Part shown: in pieces, positions 7,853 through 15,910 of the stretch
Position numbering within the stretch: position 1 is the first letter of the stretch
Layout: every line of letters begins with the position of its first letter
DNA from: Roseibacillus ishigakijimensis
GTDB taxonomy: Bacteria; Verrucomicrobiota; Verrucomicrobiia; Verrucomicrobiales; Akkermansiaceae
Assembly (NCBI RefSeq): GCF_016595415.1
Contig: NZ_JAENIO010000005.1
Span: forward strand, 1-64,000
DNA length: 64,000 nt
Direction of reading: 5' to 3'
Translations under genes and position numbers: made by a program
Notes under the pieces: model-generated
What the model was told of the DNA's origin: nothing
Databases searched by the model: none
The model's input: only the letters and a program-made list of their open reading frames with translations

Positions 7853-10800
7853 TCACTTCACATGCAAAATACCGCGCATGATCTGGGCGTGGCCGGGGAA
7901 GGTGCAGACGAAGGGGTAATCGCCCGGTTCACTGGGAGCGGTGAATTCCAGGGTCTCTATTTCCTTGTTGCCCAGCAGCTTGGTGGCATACAGAACGTCG
8001 TCGCTCTCGGGGACGAAGTGGGCTTTGAAGCCGTCTGCTCCCAAGGCGATGGCGGCATTAGCGACTGAATCCGCCGTGCCGGGTTTCACAATGACCAGAT
8101 TGTGGGGCATGAAGTCCGGGTTGGCCAAGGTGAGCTTGATGGCTTTGCCCGCTTCAAGAGTCAGCTCGCTCACGTCGAATTGGAGCTTCTCCACCACCGT
8201 GTTGATCTGAATGGTGGTTAGTTCGGGGGTATCGGAGAGGATGCCGCCTTTTACCACCACCATCTCTTCTTCTTCTTCGATGTGTTGCTGGCCCTTGGCG
8301 GGATCGGCCGGTCCCCACCAATGGGCAACCATCCTGGCTCCCTCCTGCACATGAGGATCCGCCGAGCGCAGAACCACTTCCAGCAGTTCTTCGTCACGCA
8401 CATTGTGTTGCTGGTAGGTCCAGAGGGCTTCCAGCAGAGGGATGCCGTTTTCGGCCACCGTCGGGTCGAATTGTTGCACCCAGCTGCGGGTGGCTGCGAT
8501 GACCTCCTCGGTGTCGCGTTCGCTCAACTCCACCCGAGTGCGGTGGCGCACATTCATGTCGGGGTGCTTGAAGTTCTCCAAGAGCTCCGCGAGGCTGGCT
8601 CCATCGATCTTGACGGGTTTCTGCAGCTCTCGGCTGGGGTAGGTCATGCGGTAGATGCGGCCGTGCTTTTTATCCCGGTTGGGGTCGCGCACATTGTGCT
8701 GCATGTGGCCGATGATGACGTTGTGCCAGTCGGAGATGTAGAGGGCCCCGTCTTCCCCAAAGACCGCGTCGGTGGGGCGGAAGTTGCCGTCCTCGCTGTA
8801 GAGGAGCTCGTCGGTGGGCGTGCCCCAGACTTCGCCAAAGCCGTAATTTTTCTCCGGGTAGCCCTCGCGATGCAGCTTGTATTGCTTCAAGCCGAGGTAG
8901 CCGATGGTGTTGCACAGGATGAAGTTCTGCTGCATCTCCTCCGGGAAGTGAGTGCTGGAAATGATGGCATCAGCCGAAACCGGGCGCACTTCTTTGGTTA
9001 CCAGTGGAAACATCCGGAAGCCTTCCCCATGGGGTCGGACTTGGTAGGAGCGCCCGCCGGTTCCATCGTTGGCGTAAAGGTAGCCCCATTGGTCAAAGCT
9101 GGTGCCATGTGGGTTGGGGCCGTTGTTGGCCACAAATGATACCGTGTAGCGCCGGGGATCAAAGCGATACATCCCGGCTGCTCCGGTCGCCAGGTTGGGC
9201 CCCCATGGAGTTTCGTGGTTGTGCTGGAGGAAGATCCCACTTTGCCAGTAGATCCCTCCGTCGGGGCCAAAGATGAGGTTGTTGGCGGCGTGGTGGGTAT
9301 CGGAGGAGCCAATGCCCTGCATGAGCACGTAGCGCACATCGGCGACATCATCGCCATCGGTGTCTTTCAGGAAGAGAATGTCGGGTTGGCTGGTCACAAT
9401 CACTCCGCCATTCCAGAACTCAAAGCCAAGGGGGTTGTGCACCTTGGCGAATTCCTTCACTTCGTCGGCCACGCCATCTTTGTCGTGATCTTCAAAGATG
9501 AGGAGAGCATCGTTCATCTCCTTCAGCGGCTCCCACTTGGGGTAGGTGGGCCAGGCTGCGGCCCAGAGCCGTCCCTTGCCATCCACTTGCATCTGCACCG
9601 GATTGGCCAGCTGCGGGAATTTCTTTTCATCGGCAAAGAGGTTCACCTCGAAGCCTTCCGGGTAGTGCATCTTCTCGATCGCTTTTTCTCCGTCGAGATA
9701 GTTCAGGCTTCCTTCTTTCTCGGCACTCGAGCTCCGCGAGCCTCCTCCCACGTTGGAAACGACCGGAATCGGCTTGGGGGCATTGGAATCATCGACCTGA
9801 AGGTCGCGGCCTGCTGCCCGGGCCCAGACGCGTTTATCGCGATTAGCTGTGGTCACATCCAGTATTGTCAGCTCGTGTTCCAAGACGTCGCGGTTGGTTT
9901 GACCATCCACGAATTGCAATCCGCCCCGGCTGCCCCAGATGTCGTTGCCATCGGTCGCCCGGTAGCGGTTGTGCCAATGCCAGTTTTTGTCGAGGACTGC
10001 TTGCCGAACCGCTTCGTGCTCCTCTGTGGCGGTCACTTCCTGCTGGAGGAGGGCACTGGCAATCACCTCGCCCACTTGCTTGTTGCCAAAGCTGTTGAGA
10101 TGAATTCCATTGAGAGTCAGTGGCTCACTGGAGTCGGCATACAGCCTGAGGGTGGGGTTGAAGAGATCAACGAAAGCCACGCCATTGCGCTCGGCCGCCT
10201 GGCGGGTCGCTTCAGTCAGAGCCAGCAGCCGCTTGTTGTTGGCCTTGCCATCGGGAAGATTCCGGGTGTTGAGATTCTCGTGAGCGATAGGGCTGAAAAG
10301 CACGATACGAGGAAAGCTCTCTCCATTCGGGCGGGCCTTGCGCGTTTTTGCCACAAAGGCGTCAAGCTGGGCCCCGTAGTCTTCCGGGCTGGTGTCGAAG
10401 GATTCGTTGTAGCCAAACATCGCCCACACCACATCGGCCTTTACCTGTTGGAGATACTTGTCCATGGGAGTGAATCCCTTGGAACGAGGGTAGTTGTTCA
10501 GCCGATCCCCGCTCACGCTCATGTTGCGGAACTTCAGCTCGCGGCCAGGGCTGGCGGCCTGAATGAGAGTCTCCGTCCAGCCGTCATGTTGCATACGGTC
10601 GGCGAGGCCATTGCCGAGAATGGCGATGGTGTCTCCTTTTTGAAATTGAAAAGGAGCCGGGTCGCGATAGTCGGCAGGCACGATGACCACCTCTTGGACT
10701 TGTCCATCGGCCGAGCGATAGCTCACCTGACCTTCCTTGGTATAGTCGATCCAAACACTCGACTCCGGCGCTGTCAGATTGCCGTGGCGCGCGACTTCCT

Positions 10801-11206
10801 GGCGCTGCTCATCCAGGAGGATTACCCGCGCGTTCTCGAGACGACTGCCCAGCGCTTCCTCGTGGCGGTTCCAGATCGCGATGCGATCGATCGCCGCTTC
10901 CCGGCCGAGGTCCACCTCCCACCAAGGATTGCTTTCGCCTATGCGAGTGTGGGTCTGGCCGCCTCTGGCGTATTGAGAGGCCTTGTTGCCATCGAGGGCC
11001 CGGCTCGCCACCCCGTCGTGGGAGGTCGAGGATTGGGTGGCCTTGCCCGTGCTTGCAATGTTCTTCCCTTGGGAAAAAATTTCGACTTCCGCGAGAGTGA
11101 GCGTCCGGCTTTTGCCCGGCAACTCCACCCGCACATAACGGGCATCCGTTTGGGCCCAAGCGACTCCCGAGAGCCCCAAGAGCGTGATCAGCGTTTGAGT
11201 TAACAT
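7853..11206 (-). CDS. giant secreted chimera: F5/8 C, SGNH hydrolase, PVC-type sugar dehydrogenase, HEAT, azurin-like
   Basis: The 1117-residue protein has a signal peptide (ends near AWAQ). An F5/8 type C (discoidin-like) module follows at about 20-165, then an SGNH/GDSL-like esterase domain at about 185-400 in which the usual GDS reads GNG. Next is a beta-propeller of the PVC membrane-bound dehydrogenase type at about 515-900, a short HEAT-like helical stretch and a C-terminal blue-copper domain at about 1010-1117. The copper ligands are visible as MPHN, then [12 protein letters not shown] (Cys-x4-His-x3-Met). No heme CxxCH is evident. It likely binds a glycan, oxidises sugar or alcohol and hands electrons to copper. 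ATG at 11206 fits the signal peptide. Confidence 0.85.
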   Translation of the reverse strand: MLTQTLITLLGLSGVAWAQTDARYVRVELPGKSRTLTLAEVEIFSQGKNIASTGKATQSSTSHDGVASRALDGNKASQYARGGQTHTRIGESNPWWEVDLGREAAIDRIAIWNRHEEALGSRLENARVILLDEQRQEVARHGNLTAPESSVWIDYTKEGQVSYRSADGQVQEVVIVPADYRDPAPFQFQKGDTIAILGNGLADRMQHDGWTETLIQAASPGRELKFRNMSVSGDRLNNYPRSKGFTPMDKYLQQVKADVVWAMFGYNESFDTSPEDYGAQLDAFVAKTRKARPNGESFPRIVLFSPIAHENLNTRNLPDGKANNKRLLALTEATRQAAERNGVAFVDLFNPTLRLYADSSEPLTLNGIHLNSFGNKQVGEVIASALLQQEVTATEEHEAVRQAVLDKNWHWHNRYRATDGNDIWGSRGGLQFVDGQTNRDVLEHELTILDVTTANRDKRVWARAAGRDLQVDDSNAPKPIPVVSNVGGGSRSSSAEKEGSLNYLDGEKAIEKMHYPEGFEVNLFADEKKFPQLANPVQMQVDGKGRLWAAAWPTYPKWEPLKEMNDALLIFEDHDKDGVADEVKEFAKVHNPLGFEFWNGGVIVTSQPDILFLKDTDGDDVADVRYVLMQGIGSSDTHHAANNLIFGPDGGIYWQSGIFLQHNHETPWGPNLATGAAGMYRFDPRRYTVSFVANNGPNPHGTSFDQWGYLYANDGTGGRSYQVRPHGEGFRMFPLVTKEVRPVSADAIISSTHFPEEMQQNFILCNTIGYLGLKQYKLHREGYPEKNYGFGEVWGTPTDELLYSEDGNFRPTDAVFGEDGALYISDWHNVIIGHMQHNVRDPNRDKKHGRIYRMTYPSRELQKPVKIDGASLAELLENFKHPDMNVRHRTRVELSERDTEEVIAATRSWVQQFDPTVAENGIPLLEALWTYQQHNVRDEELLEVVLRSADPHVQEGARMVAHWWGPADPAKGQQHIEEEEEMVVVKGGILSDTPELTTIQINTVVEKLQFDVSELTLEAGKAIKLTLANPDFMPHNLVIVKPGTADSVANAAIALGADGFKAHFVPESDDVLYATKLLGNKEIETLEFTAPSEPGDYPFVCTFPGHAQIMRGILHVK

Positions 11207-11309
11207 AAGAGAAATTTTGCTACGAAGGATTGACAAAGTAAATTTCAGAAAACTCGGCAACGCCTTGACGATATCCGGCACAGGCAAGAGCAGGCCCCGT
11301 CTGGAGGAA

Positions 11310-11328
11310 GCGCGTAGCGCAGGGTTGG
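11310..11328 (+). repeat. dispersed GTAGCGC/AGGGTTGG repeat, copy 1
   Basis: The 19 bases GCGCGTAGCGCAGGGTTGG lie just after the Mpv17-like gene. A close relative with two extra bases is at 51976-51994, also between genes. Confidence 0.35.
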
Positions 11329-11332
11329 CCAA

Positions 11333-12025
11333 TCAGCCATTCTTCGCAAAGAAGCTGATGATGAGGCACCAGAGGGCCAGGATGAGGTTCATCAGCGGCA
11401 ACTGCAAAGGTAAGGGAAACAGGTAAACCAAAGAAACGGAGGGCACCCACACCACCCAGTTGGCGATCATGAGGGGAATCGCCCTTTCCCAATAGCTCTT
11501 TCGCCGCAGGGCCTCGCCAAACCGCTTCCCTGAGAGCCCATGTTCGATGAAGAGATAGCTCAGCAAGACCTGGGGCACGGCCAGAAGGGGAACCCACACA
11601 AACTGGTCCACCAGGGTCTTGCGAACAATGGTCGCGGCATCAATGGCATTGCCAAAGACGTGAGCCTGCAGCTCATAGAGTTTGTCCACCTGCCAACCGT
11701 GCAGGGCCCAAAAAAGAAACAGCCAGGGAACCTGCCGGAAGGGCATCCTCCGTTCCCGGGGCAAAAAGGCCAGCTGGGCCAGCCAGGGGATGAGGCTGCC
11801 AAACAGCGCGGTCGACACCATCGCAAACCAAGGGGAGTAGCGGTTCTTCCAAATGCCGATGTGATCGAAGGTCTGCGCCACCACCGGGGATTGATAATAA
11901 GCGATCACCAGAACCAACCCCACCGTCCACAACAAGGCCCCCGGGAGCAAGTTGCTCTTCGCCCCTCCCCAACCCAAACGGAGGGCTTCGCGCAAATGAC
12001 TGGGGCGGAGAGTGGAGTCGGGCAT
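11333..12025 (-). CDS. Mpv17/PMP22-like integral membrane protein (remote match)
   Basis: A 230-residue protein with about four or five hydrophobic segments. The C-terminal half resembles the eukaryotic Mpv17/PMP22 pattern in order and spacing: a HGWQ...L block, VDQFVWVPLL (compare the DQ...P motif), and ANWVVWVPSVSLVYLFPLPL followed by an N...W...S block. Mpv17 proteins form small channels in organelle membranes; the bacterial role is unknown. The ATG at 12025 is preceded by AGGAAAGAG, a good ribosome-binding site, so the upstream TTG is unlikely. The family link is by eye. Confidence 0.5.
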   Translation of the reverse strand: MPDSTLRPSHLREALRLGWGGAKSNLLPGALLWTVGLVLVIAYYQSPVVAQTFDHIGIWKNRYSPWFAMVSTALFGSLIPWLAQLAFLPRERRMPFRQVPWLFLFWALHGWQVDKLYELQAHVFGNAIDAATIVRKTLVDQFVWVPLLAVPQVLLSYLFIEHGLSGKRFGEALRRKSYWERAIPLMIANWVVWVPSVSLVYLFPLPLQLPLMNLILALWCLIISFFAKNG

Positions 12026-12184
12026 CGGCAGCTCTTTCCTGATCGAGACGCCCCCGGGGGTCAATCCTGCATCCCCTTAGCGAAGGAAAAAAACTTTTGC
12101 TAAAAAGGCGCGCTTTGGTCTTGCCTCATCAGGGGCAAGAGGCATACTCCCCGCCCCGAACGGAAATTGCCGCTTTGGGAAATG

Positions 12185-12258
12185 GCCGGCTTAGCTTCAG
12201 TTGGTAGAGCATCCGACTTGTAATCGGAGGGTCATCGGTTCGAATCCGATAGCCGGCT
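12185..12258 (+). tRNA. tRNA-Thr (anticodon UGU)
   Basis: A complete cloverleaf can be folded. The acceptor arms are GCCGGCT and AGCCGGC, the anticodon stem TCCGA/TCGGA encloses CTTGTAA, and the T arm is ATCGG-TTCGAAT-CCGAT. The discriminator base is T, and CCA is encoded at 12259-12261. The sequence is close to bacterial tRNA-Thr(UGU). A run of seven T follows directly. Confidence 0.97.
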
Positions 12259-12261
12259 CCA

Positions 12262-12595
12262 TTTTTTTCTCGGGATTCCTCCCTTGTTGATGAGGAAGTC
12301 TTCCACCCCACTCTTTAAAGTCTGCCAGCGGGGTGAACGTGAGAACCAACAGCCAATCAGAGTTTTCGGGGAAATCTTGTCGCTTTGCAGAGTGCGACTA
12401 GCGGCTCGTTGCGGCAAAATGTCATTTCATCGCTAACTGATCAGGCTATTTCTTCGTTAAATTCATCCCTTTGAGTCAGTTGCCGTGGATTGCTAACTGT
12501 CTTTGCCGGGATTGCTAATGTTTAATTCGTTCGCTCGTTAGGAAAAGTGACGAGGGACGGCCGAGAGTGTTGCTCTCTCGTCCACGCGCCTTGTT
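12262..12595. other. non-coding stretch between tRNA-Thr and the TonB receptor
   Basis: After the T run behind the tRNA no convincing gene is seen. The last 165 bases hold repeated GCTAAC/GCTAAT words (12432, 12492, 12514 and, inverted, CGTTAG at 12536) and a weak promoter-like TTGAGT at 12471, so this is the likely control region of the receptor gene. Confidence 0.5.
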
Positions 12596-14737
12596 ATGAA
12601 ATTGTCTTTCGATCGTCGTTCCCTGACTTCGCCGCTGGTTGTTGCTTGGGGATTGGGGGGGAGTCTTCTCGCCCAAACCAATGATACTTTGTCCGATAGC
12701 GTGGTGGTCGCTGCGGAAAATGCTTCTCTCGTCAATCCCGCCTCCTCGCCGACGACCACGAAGTCTCTTGTGCCACTGATAGAGAATCCACGCTCGATAT
12801 CGGTGGTCACGCGCGAAGAGCTGGAGCGCCGGGGTGCGCAGAGCGTCCAGGAGTCGGTGGCCTATGTGCCGGGGGTCTTGACCGGGGTGGGCGGCGTGGA
12901 CAGCCGCATCGATGACATCATGATCCGGGGGTTTGAGGCCGGGGGCTTCACCTCCAATACTTATTTGGACGGCTTGCGCGTCCCCACTGGGGGGCAGTGG
13001 ACCACGACGCAGTTTGATGTCTTCGGGCTCGAGCAGGTCGAGGTCTTGAAGGGCCCGGCTTCGGTCCTCTTCGGGCAGGTGGCGCCCGGCGGACTGGTCA
13101 ATATGGTGAGCAAACGCCCCCAGCGGGAGAGCCAGCGCAGCTTCTCGACCCAGTATGGTTCCTTTGACACCTGGCAGCTGAGCGCGGATGTCACGGGTGC
13201 GCTCGATGACCAGGGCACGCTGCTCTATCGTGTTGCCGGACTCTACCGCGAAGGGGAGAGCCAGGTCGATCACACCGACCTGGAGCGCATCTATCTGGCC
13301 CCCAGCCTCACCTGGACCATCGGGGCGGATACTTCCCTCACGCTGCTCACGAGCTATCAGAAGGATCAAGGGGGAGACACCTATCAGTTCCTGCCTGTGG
13401 AGGGCACTTTGTTTGCCACTCCTTTGGGAAGAATCGACCGCGAGAACTTTATCGGGGAGCCGGACTTCAATACCTACGACCGCGAGCAATTCGCGGTGGG
13501 CTATGAGTTCGATCACCGCTTCAGCGAGGTCTTCTCTTTCCAGCAAAATGCGCGCTACACCTCCGTCGATACCCTCTATCAGAGTGTGGTGGCGGGTCGC
13601 ACGGCCCCGGATGCGACGGGGATGATGGCTCGTCGGGCTGTCGAGGGGGCGGGTGATGCCCAGAGCTTGACCATCGATTCCCGTCTGCGGGCTGACTTTT
13701 CCACCGGGCCGGTTGAGCACGAGGCCTCCGTGGGGTTCGACTACCTGCGCACCGAGTGGGATCACGAGCGGAGCGGCTCCAATTCCGTGGCCGCGATTAA
13801 CGTCTACGACCCGGTCTATAGCGGGGTCTCCGGCGCCTTTCGCACCCAGGTCAGCCAGGAAACCGTTTCCTATCAGCGGGGCTTCTACCTGCAGGATCAG
13901 CTGCAATGGCAGGGCTGGCACCTCTCCGCGGGGGCTCGCTGGGATGATACCACCACCAATCTCCGTAATCGTCTCACCGACGACGCCCTCGTGACCGAGG
14001 ACGAGAGCTTCACCTGGCAGACGGGCTTGCTCCATCGCTTTGAGAGCGGGTTCTCTCCCTATCTCAGCTATGCCACCTCCTTCGAGCCCCTTGCGGGCAC
14101 CGATGCTGATGGCTCCGCCTTCGATCCCTCCGAGGGGCGGCAGTTCGAGGTGGGGGTGAAGTATGAGCCGCAGGCTTGGCCCGGGCTTTTCACGCTCTCC
14201 TACTTCGATCTCGAGCAGAGCAACCTCCTCACCCGGGACAATGACGACCCCACCTATCAGGAGCAAACCGGGGAAGTCACCATCCGCGGGGTGGAGTTCG
14301 AGGGCAAGGTGGAGCTTCTTCCCGGCCTGACCGCCATCGGAGGCCTGGCCTATCTGGATGCGGAAATCACCGAAGACAATGACGGCAACGAGGGCAACGA
14401 TTTTGCTAGCGTGCCCGATTGGTCGGCCTCCCTCTGGCTGGACTACGAGTGCCGCGAGGGAGCCTTTGCTGGCTTGGGCCTGGGCGTCGGGGTGCGGCAT
14501 GTCTCATCCCGGGCAGGGGACAATGGCAACCTCTACGAGCTTCCCTCCTACACTCTCCTGGATGCCGGCCTGCGCTACGACCTGGGCCAGCTCTCCGACT
14601 CGCTGGAGGGCGCGCGCCTCTCCCTCACCGGTAGCAACCTCACGGACAAGGATTACGTCGCCAAGGCCGAGACCGCGACCTCCGCGAACTACGGTCCTGC
14701 TCGCCAAATCAATCTCAACCTCAACTACACATGGTAA
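12596..14737 (+). CDS. TonB-dependent siderophore receptor
   Basis: A 713-residue outer-membrane receptor of the FhuA/FpvA class. It has a short signal region, a plug domain from about residue 60 (NPRSISVVTREELERRGAQS, then IMIRGF...YLDGLRV and VEVLKGPASVLFG) and a 22-strand barrel. It ends NLNYTW, a typical aromatic terminal residue. By family it imports a ferric siderophore using TonB energy. The next gene, an esterase-like protein, overlaps its last codons by seven bases, so the pair forms an iron-acquisition operon. No clear Shine-Dalgarno sequence precedes the ATG. Confidence 0.93.
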   Translation: MKLSFDRRSLTSPLVVAWGLGGSLLAQTNDTLSDSVVVAAENASLVNPASSPTTTKSLVPLIENPRSISVVTREELERRGAQSVQESVAYVPGVLTGVGGVDSRIDDIMIRGFEAGGFTSNTYLDGLRVPTGGQWTTTQFDVFGLEQVEVLKGPASVLFGQVAPGGLVNMVSKRPQRESQRSFSTQYGSFDTWQLSADVTGALDDQGTLLYRVAGLYREGESQVDHTDLERIYLAPSLTWTIGADTSLTLLTSYQKDQGGDTYQFLPVEGTLFATPLGRIDRENFIGEPDFNTYDREQFAVGYEFDHRFSEVFSFQQNARYTSVDTLYQSVVAGRTAPDATGMMARRAVEGAGDAQSLTIDSRLRADFSTGPVEHEASVGFDYLRTEWDHERSGSNSVAAINVYDPVYSGVSGAFRTQVSQETVSYQRGFYLQDQLQWQGWHLSAGARWDDTTTNLRNRLTDDALVTEDESFTWQTGLLHRFESGFSPYLSYATSFEPLAGTDADGSAFDPSEGRQFEVGVKYEPQAWPGLFTLSYFDLEQSNLLTRDNDDPTYQEQTGEVTIRGVEFEGKVELLPGLTAIGGLAYLDAEITEDNDGNEGNDFASVPDWSASLWLDYECREGAFAGLGLGVGVRHVSSRAGDNGNLYELPSYTLLDAGLRYDLGQLSDSLEGARLSLTGSNLTDKDYVAKAETATSANYGPARQINLNLNYTW

Positions 14738-15693
14738 AGTCCCTTCTCATCTCTACTCTACTCTCCTTGAGCACCTTCTCCGGGTCCGTCCTCGGGCAGG
14801 ACGACGCCCCCGCGCAGCCCTATCAGCAGCCCGGCTGCGTGCAGTGGGAAATGGTGGCCGCATCCGGCACAGAATACCGCATCATGGTCTCTCTCCCGGA
14901 GGAAGAGGCCCCTGCCGGGGGCTTTCCGGTCGCCTATCTCCTGGATGGCAATGCTCTTTTTCCGCTCGCGTCCTCCCTCTATCGGGTGCAGGCCGGCACG
15001 GCCAAGCTGCGGAAGCATAACGGTATCTCCTCCGGAATCATCGTCGGTATTGGCTACGTTGGGGACTCGCAGCGGGACTACGAATACACCCCTGAGGCGG
15101 AGCCCACCAGCCAGCCGGAGACCTACCGCAATGGCCAGCCCTACCCCCCGAGGGAATACGGCGGGGCCGCCCGGCTGCGGGCCTTTATCGAGGACGAGCT
15201 GAAGCCCGAAATCGAGAAACGCTACCCTGTCGACCCGAGCCAGCAGGCTCTCGTCGGCAATGGCTTCGGTGGGGTCTTCGTCTTGCACACTCTCTTCACC
15301 GCACCCGACTCCTTCCACACCTACGTGGCGGGCAGCCCCTCCATCTGGTGGAATGGCCGCTCGATTCTAGAGCAGGAAAAGGCCTTTCGCGCCCAACCCG
15401 CCGCCGCCCGTCTGCTCCTGACCGTGGGCGAGGGCGAGCAATCCCTGACGCGGGTGGAGACGAACTGGGCGGACGAGGATGCCCGTGAAGAGCACCGGCT
15501 GAAAGTCACCAGCCGCCGGATGGTCGACAATGCGCGCGAGCTCTTCTGGCGTCTCGACGACCTCGACCATTCTGGCTTCGAGGTGGAGTATGCGAGTTTC
15601 GCAGGCGAGAGCCATAAGTCCGCAATCCCCATGTCACTCAGCCGCGCCTTGCCCTTCCTTTTTCCTCCCCAAGAGGCTGGCGAAAAGGAGTGA
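14731..15693 (+). CDS. IroE/Fes-like siderophore esterase homolog, nucleophile serine replaced
   Basis: A 320-residue secreted alpha/beta-hydrolase (signal peptide, cleavage near LGQ). It has the family landmarks: VAYLLDGNALF, the elbow region before FVLHTLF, SPSIWW and a C-terminal histidine at 295 (GESHKSA). At the nucleophile elbow the usual G-H-S-x-G-G reads G176-N-G178-F-G-G, so the catalytic serine is glycine (codon GGC at 15262-15264, one base from AGC). Active relatives hydrolyse siderophore esters; this copy is probably inactive as such a hydrolase or works by binding. It starts inside the receptor gene, so translation is likely coupled. Confidence 0.85.
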   Translation: MVKSLLISTLLSLSTFSGSVLGQDDAPAQPYQQPGCVQWEMVAASGTEYRIMVSLPEEEAPAGGFPVAYLLDGNALFPLASSLYRVQAGTAKLRKHNGISSGIIVGIGYVGDSQRDYEYTPEAEPTSQPETYRNGQPYPPREYGGAARLRAFIEDELKPEIEKRYPVDPSQQALVGNGFGGVFVLHTLFTAPDSFHTYVAGSPSIWWNGRSILEQEKAFRAQPAAARLLLTVGEGEQSLTRVETNWADEDAREEHRLKVTSRRMVDNARELFWRLDDLDHSGFEVEYASFAGESHKSAIPMSLSRALPFLFPPQEAGEKE

Positions 15694-15819
15694 CCGCTGA
15701 ATAGCATACCCCGGCGGGCAGCGCGGCACACGCGGCCTGTCCTTCTGCAGAGGCAGTCTAGGGGACTGATGCGCAGGATGGTTGTCACCAAGGGACTATC
15801 GGGGTGCAAGAAGGCCCCC

Positions 15820-15880
15820 AAGGAGCCCCGGTGTCCCGCCGGGAGGAGATTTGTTCACCGCCGGGACGGCGGCGCTCCTT
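15820..15880. repeat. REP-like palindrome between convergent genes
   Basis: Outer arms AAGGAGC and GCTCCTT enclose GC-rich inner palindromes, CCCGCCGGG and CCGCC-GGGAC-GGCGG. It lies between the esterase and addA 3' ends and may serve as a transcription barrier. Its form resembles REP elements moved by RAYT enzymes. Confidence 0.5.
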
Positions 15881-15910
15881 GAGCCGGGTCAGTGCCCCTG
15901 TGGCCCGCTC

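Noticed and set aside
12515-14500. 661-codon minus-strand frame
   Set aside because: Antisense to the TonB receptor, with no recognisable motif.
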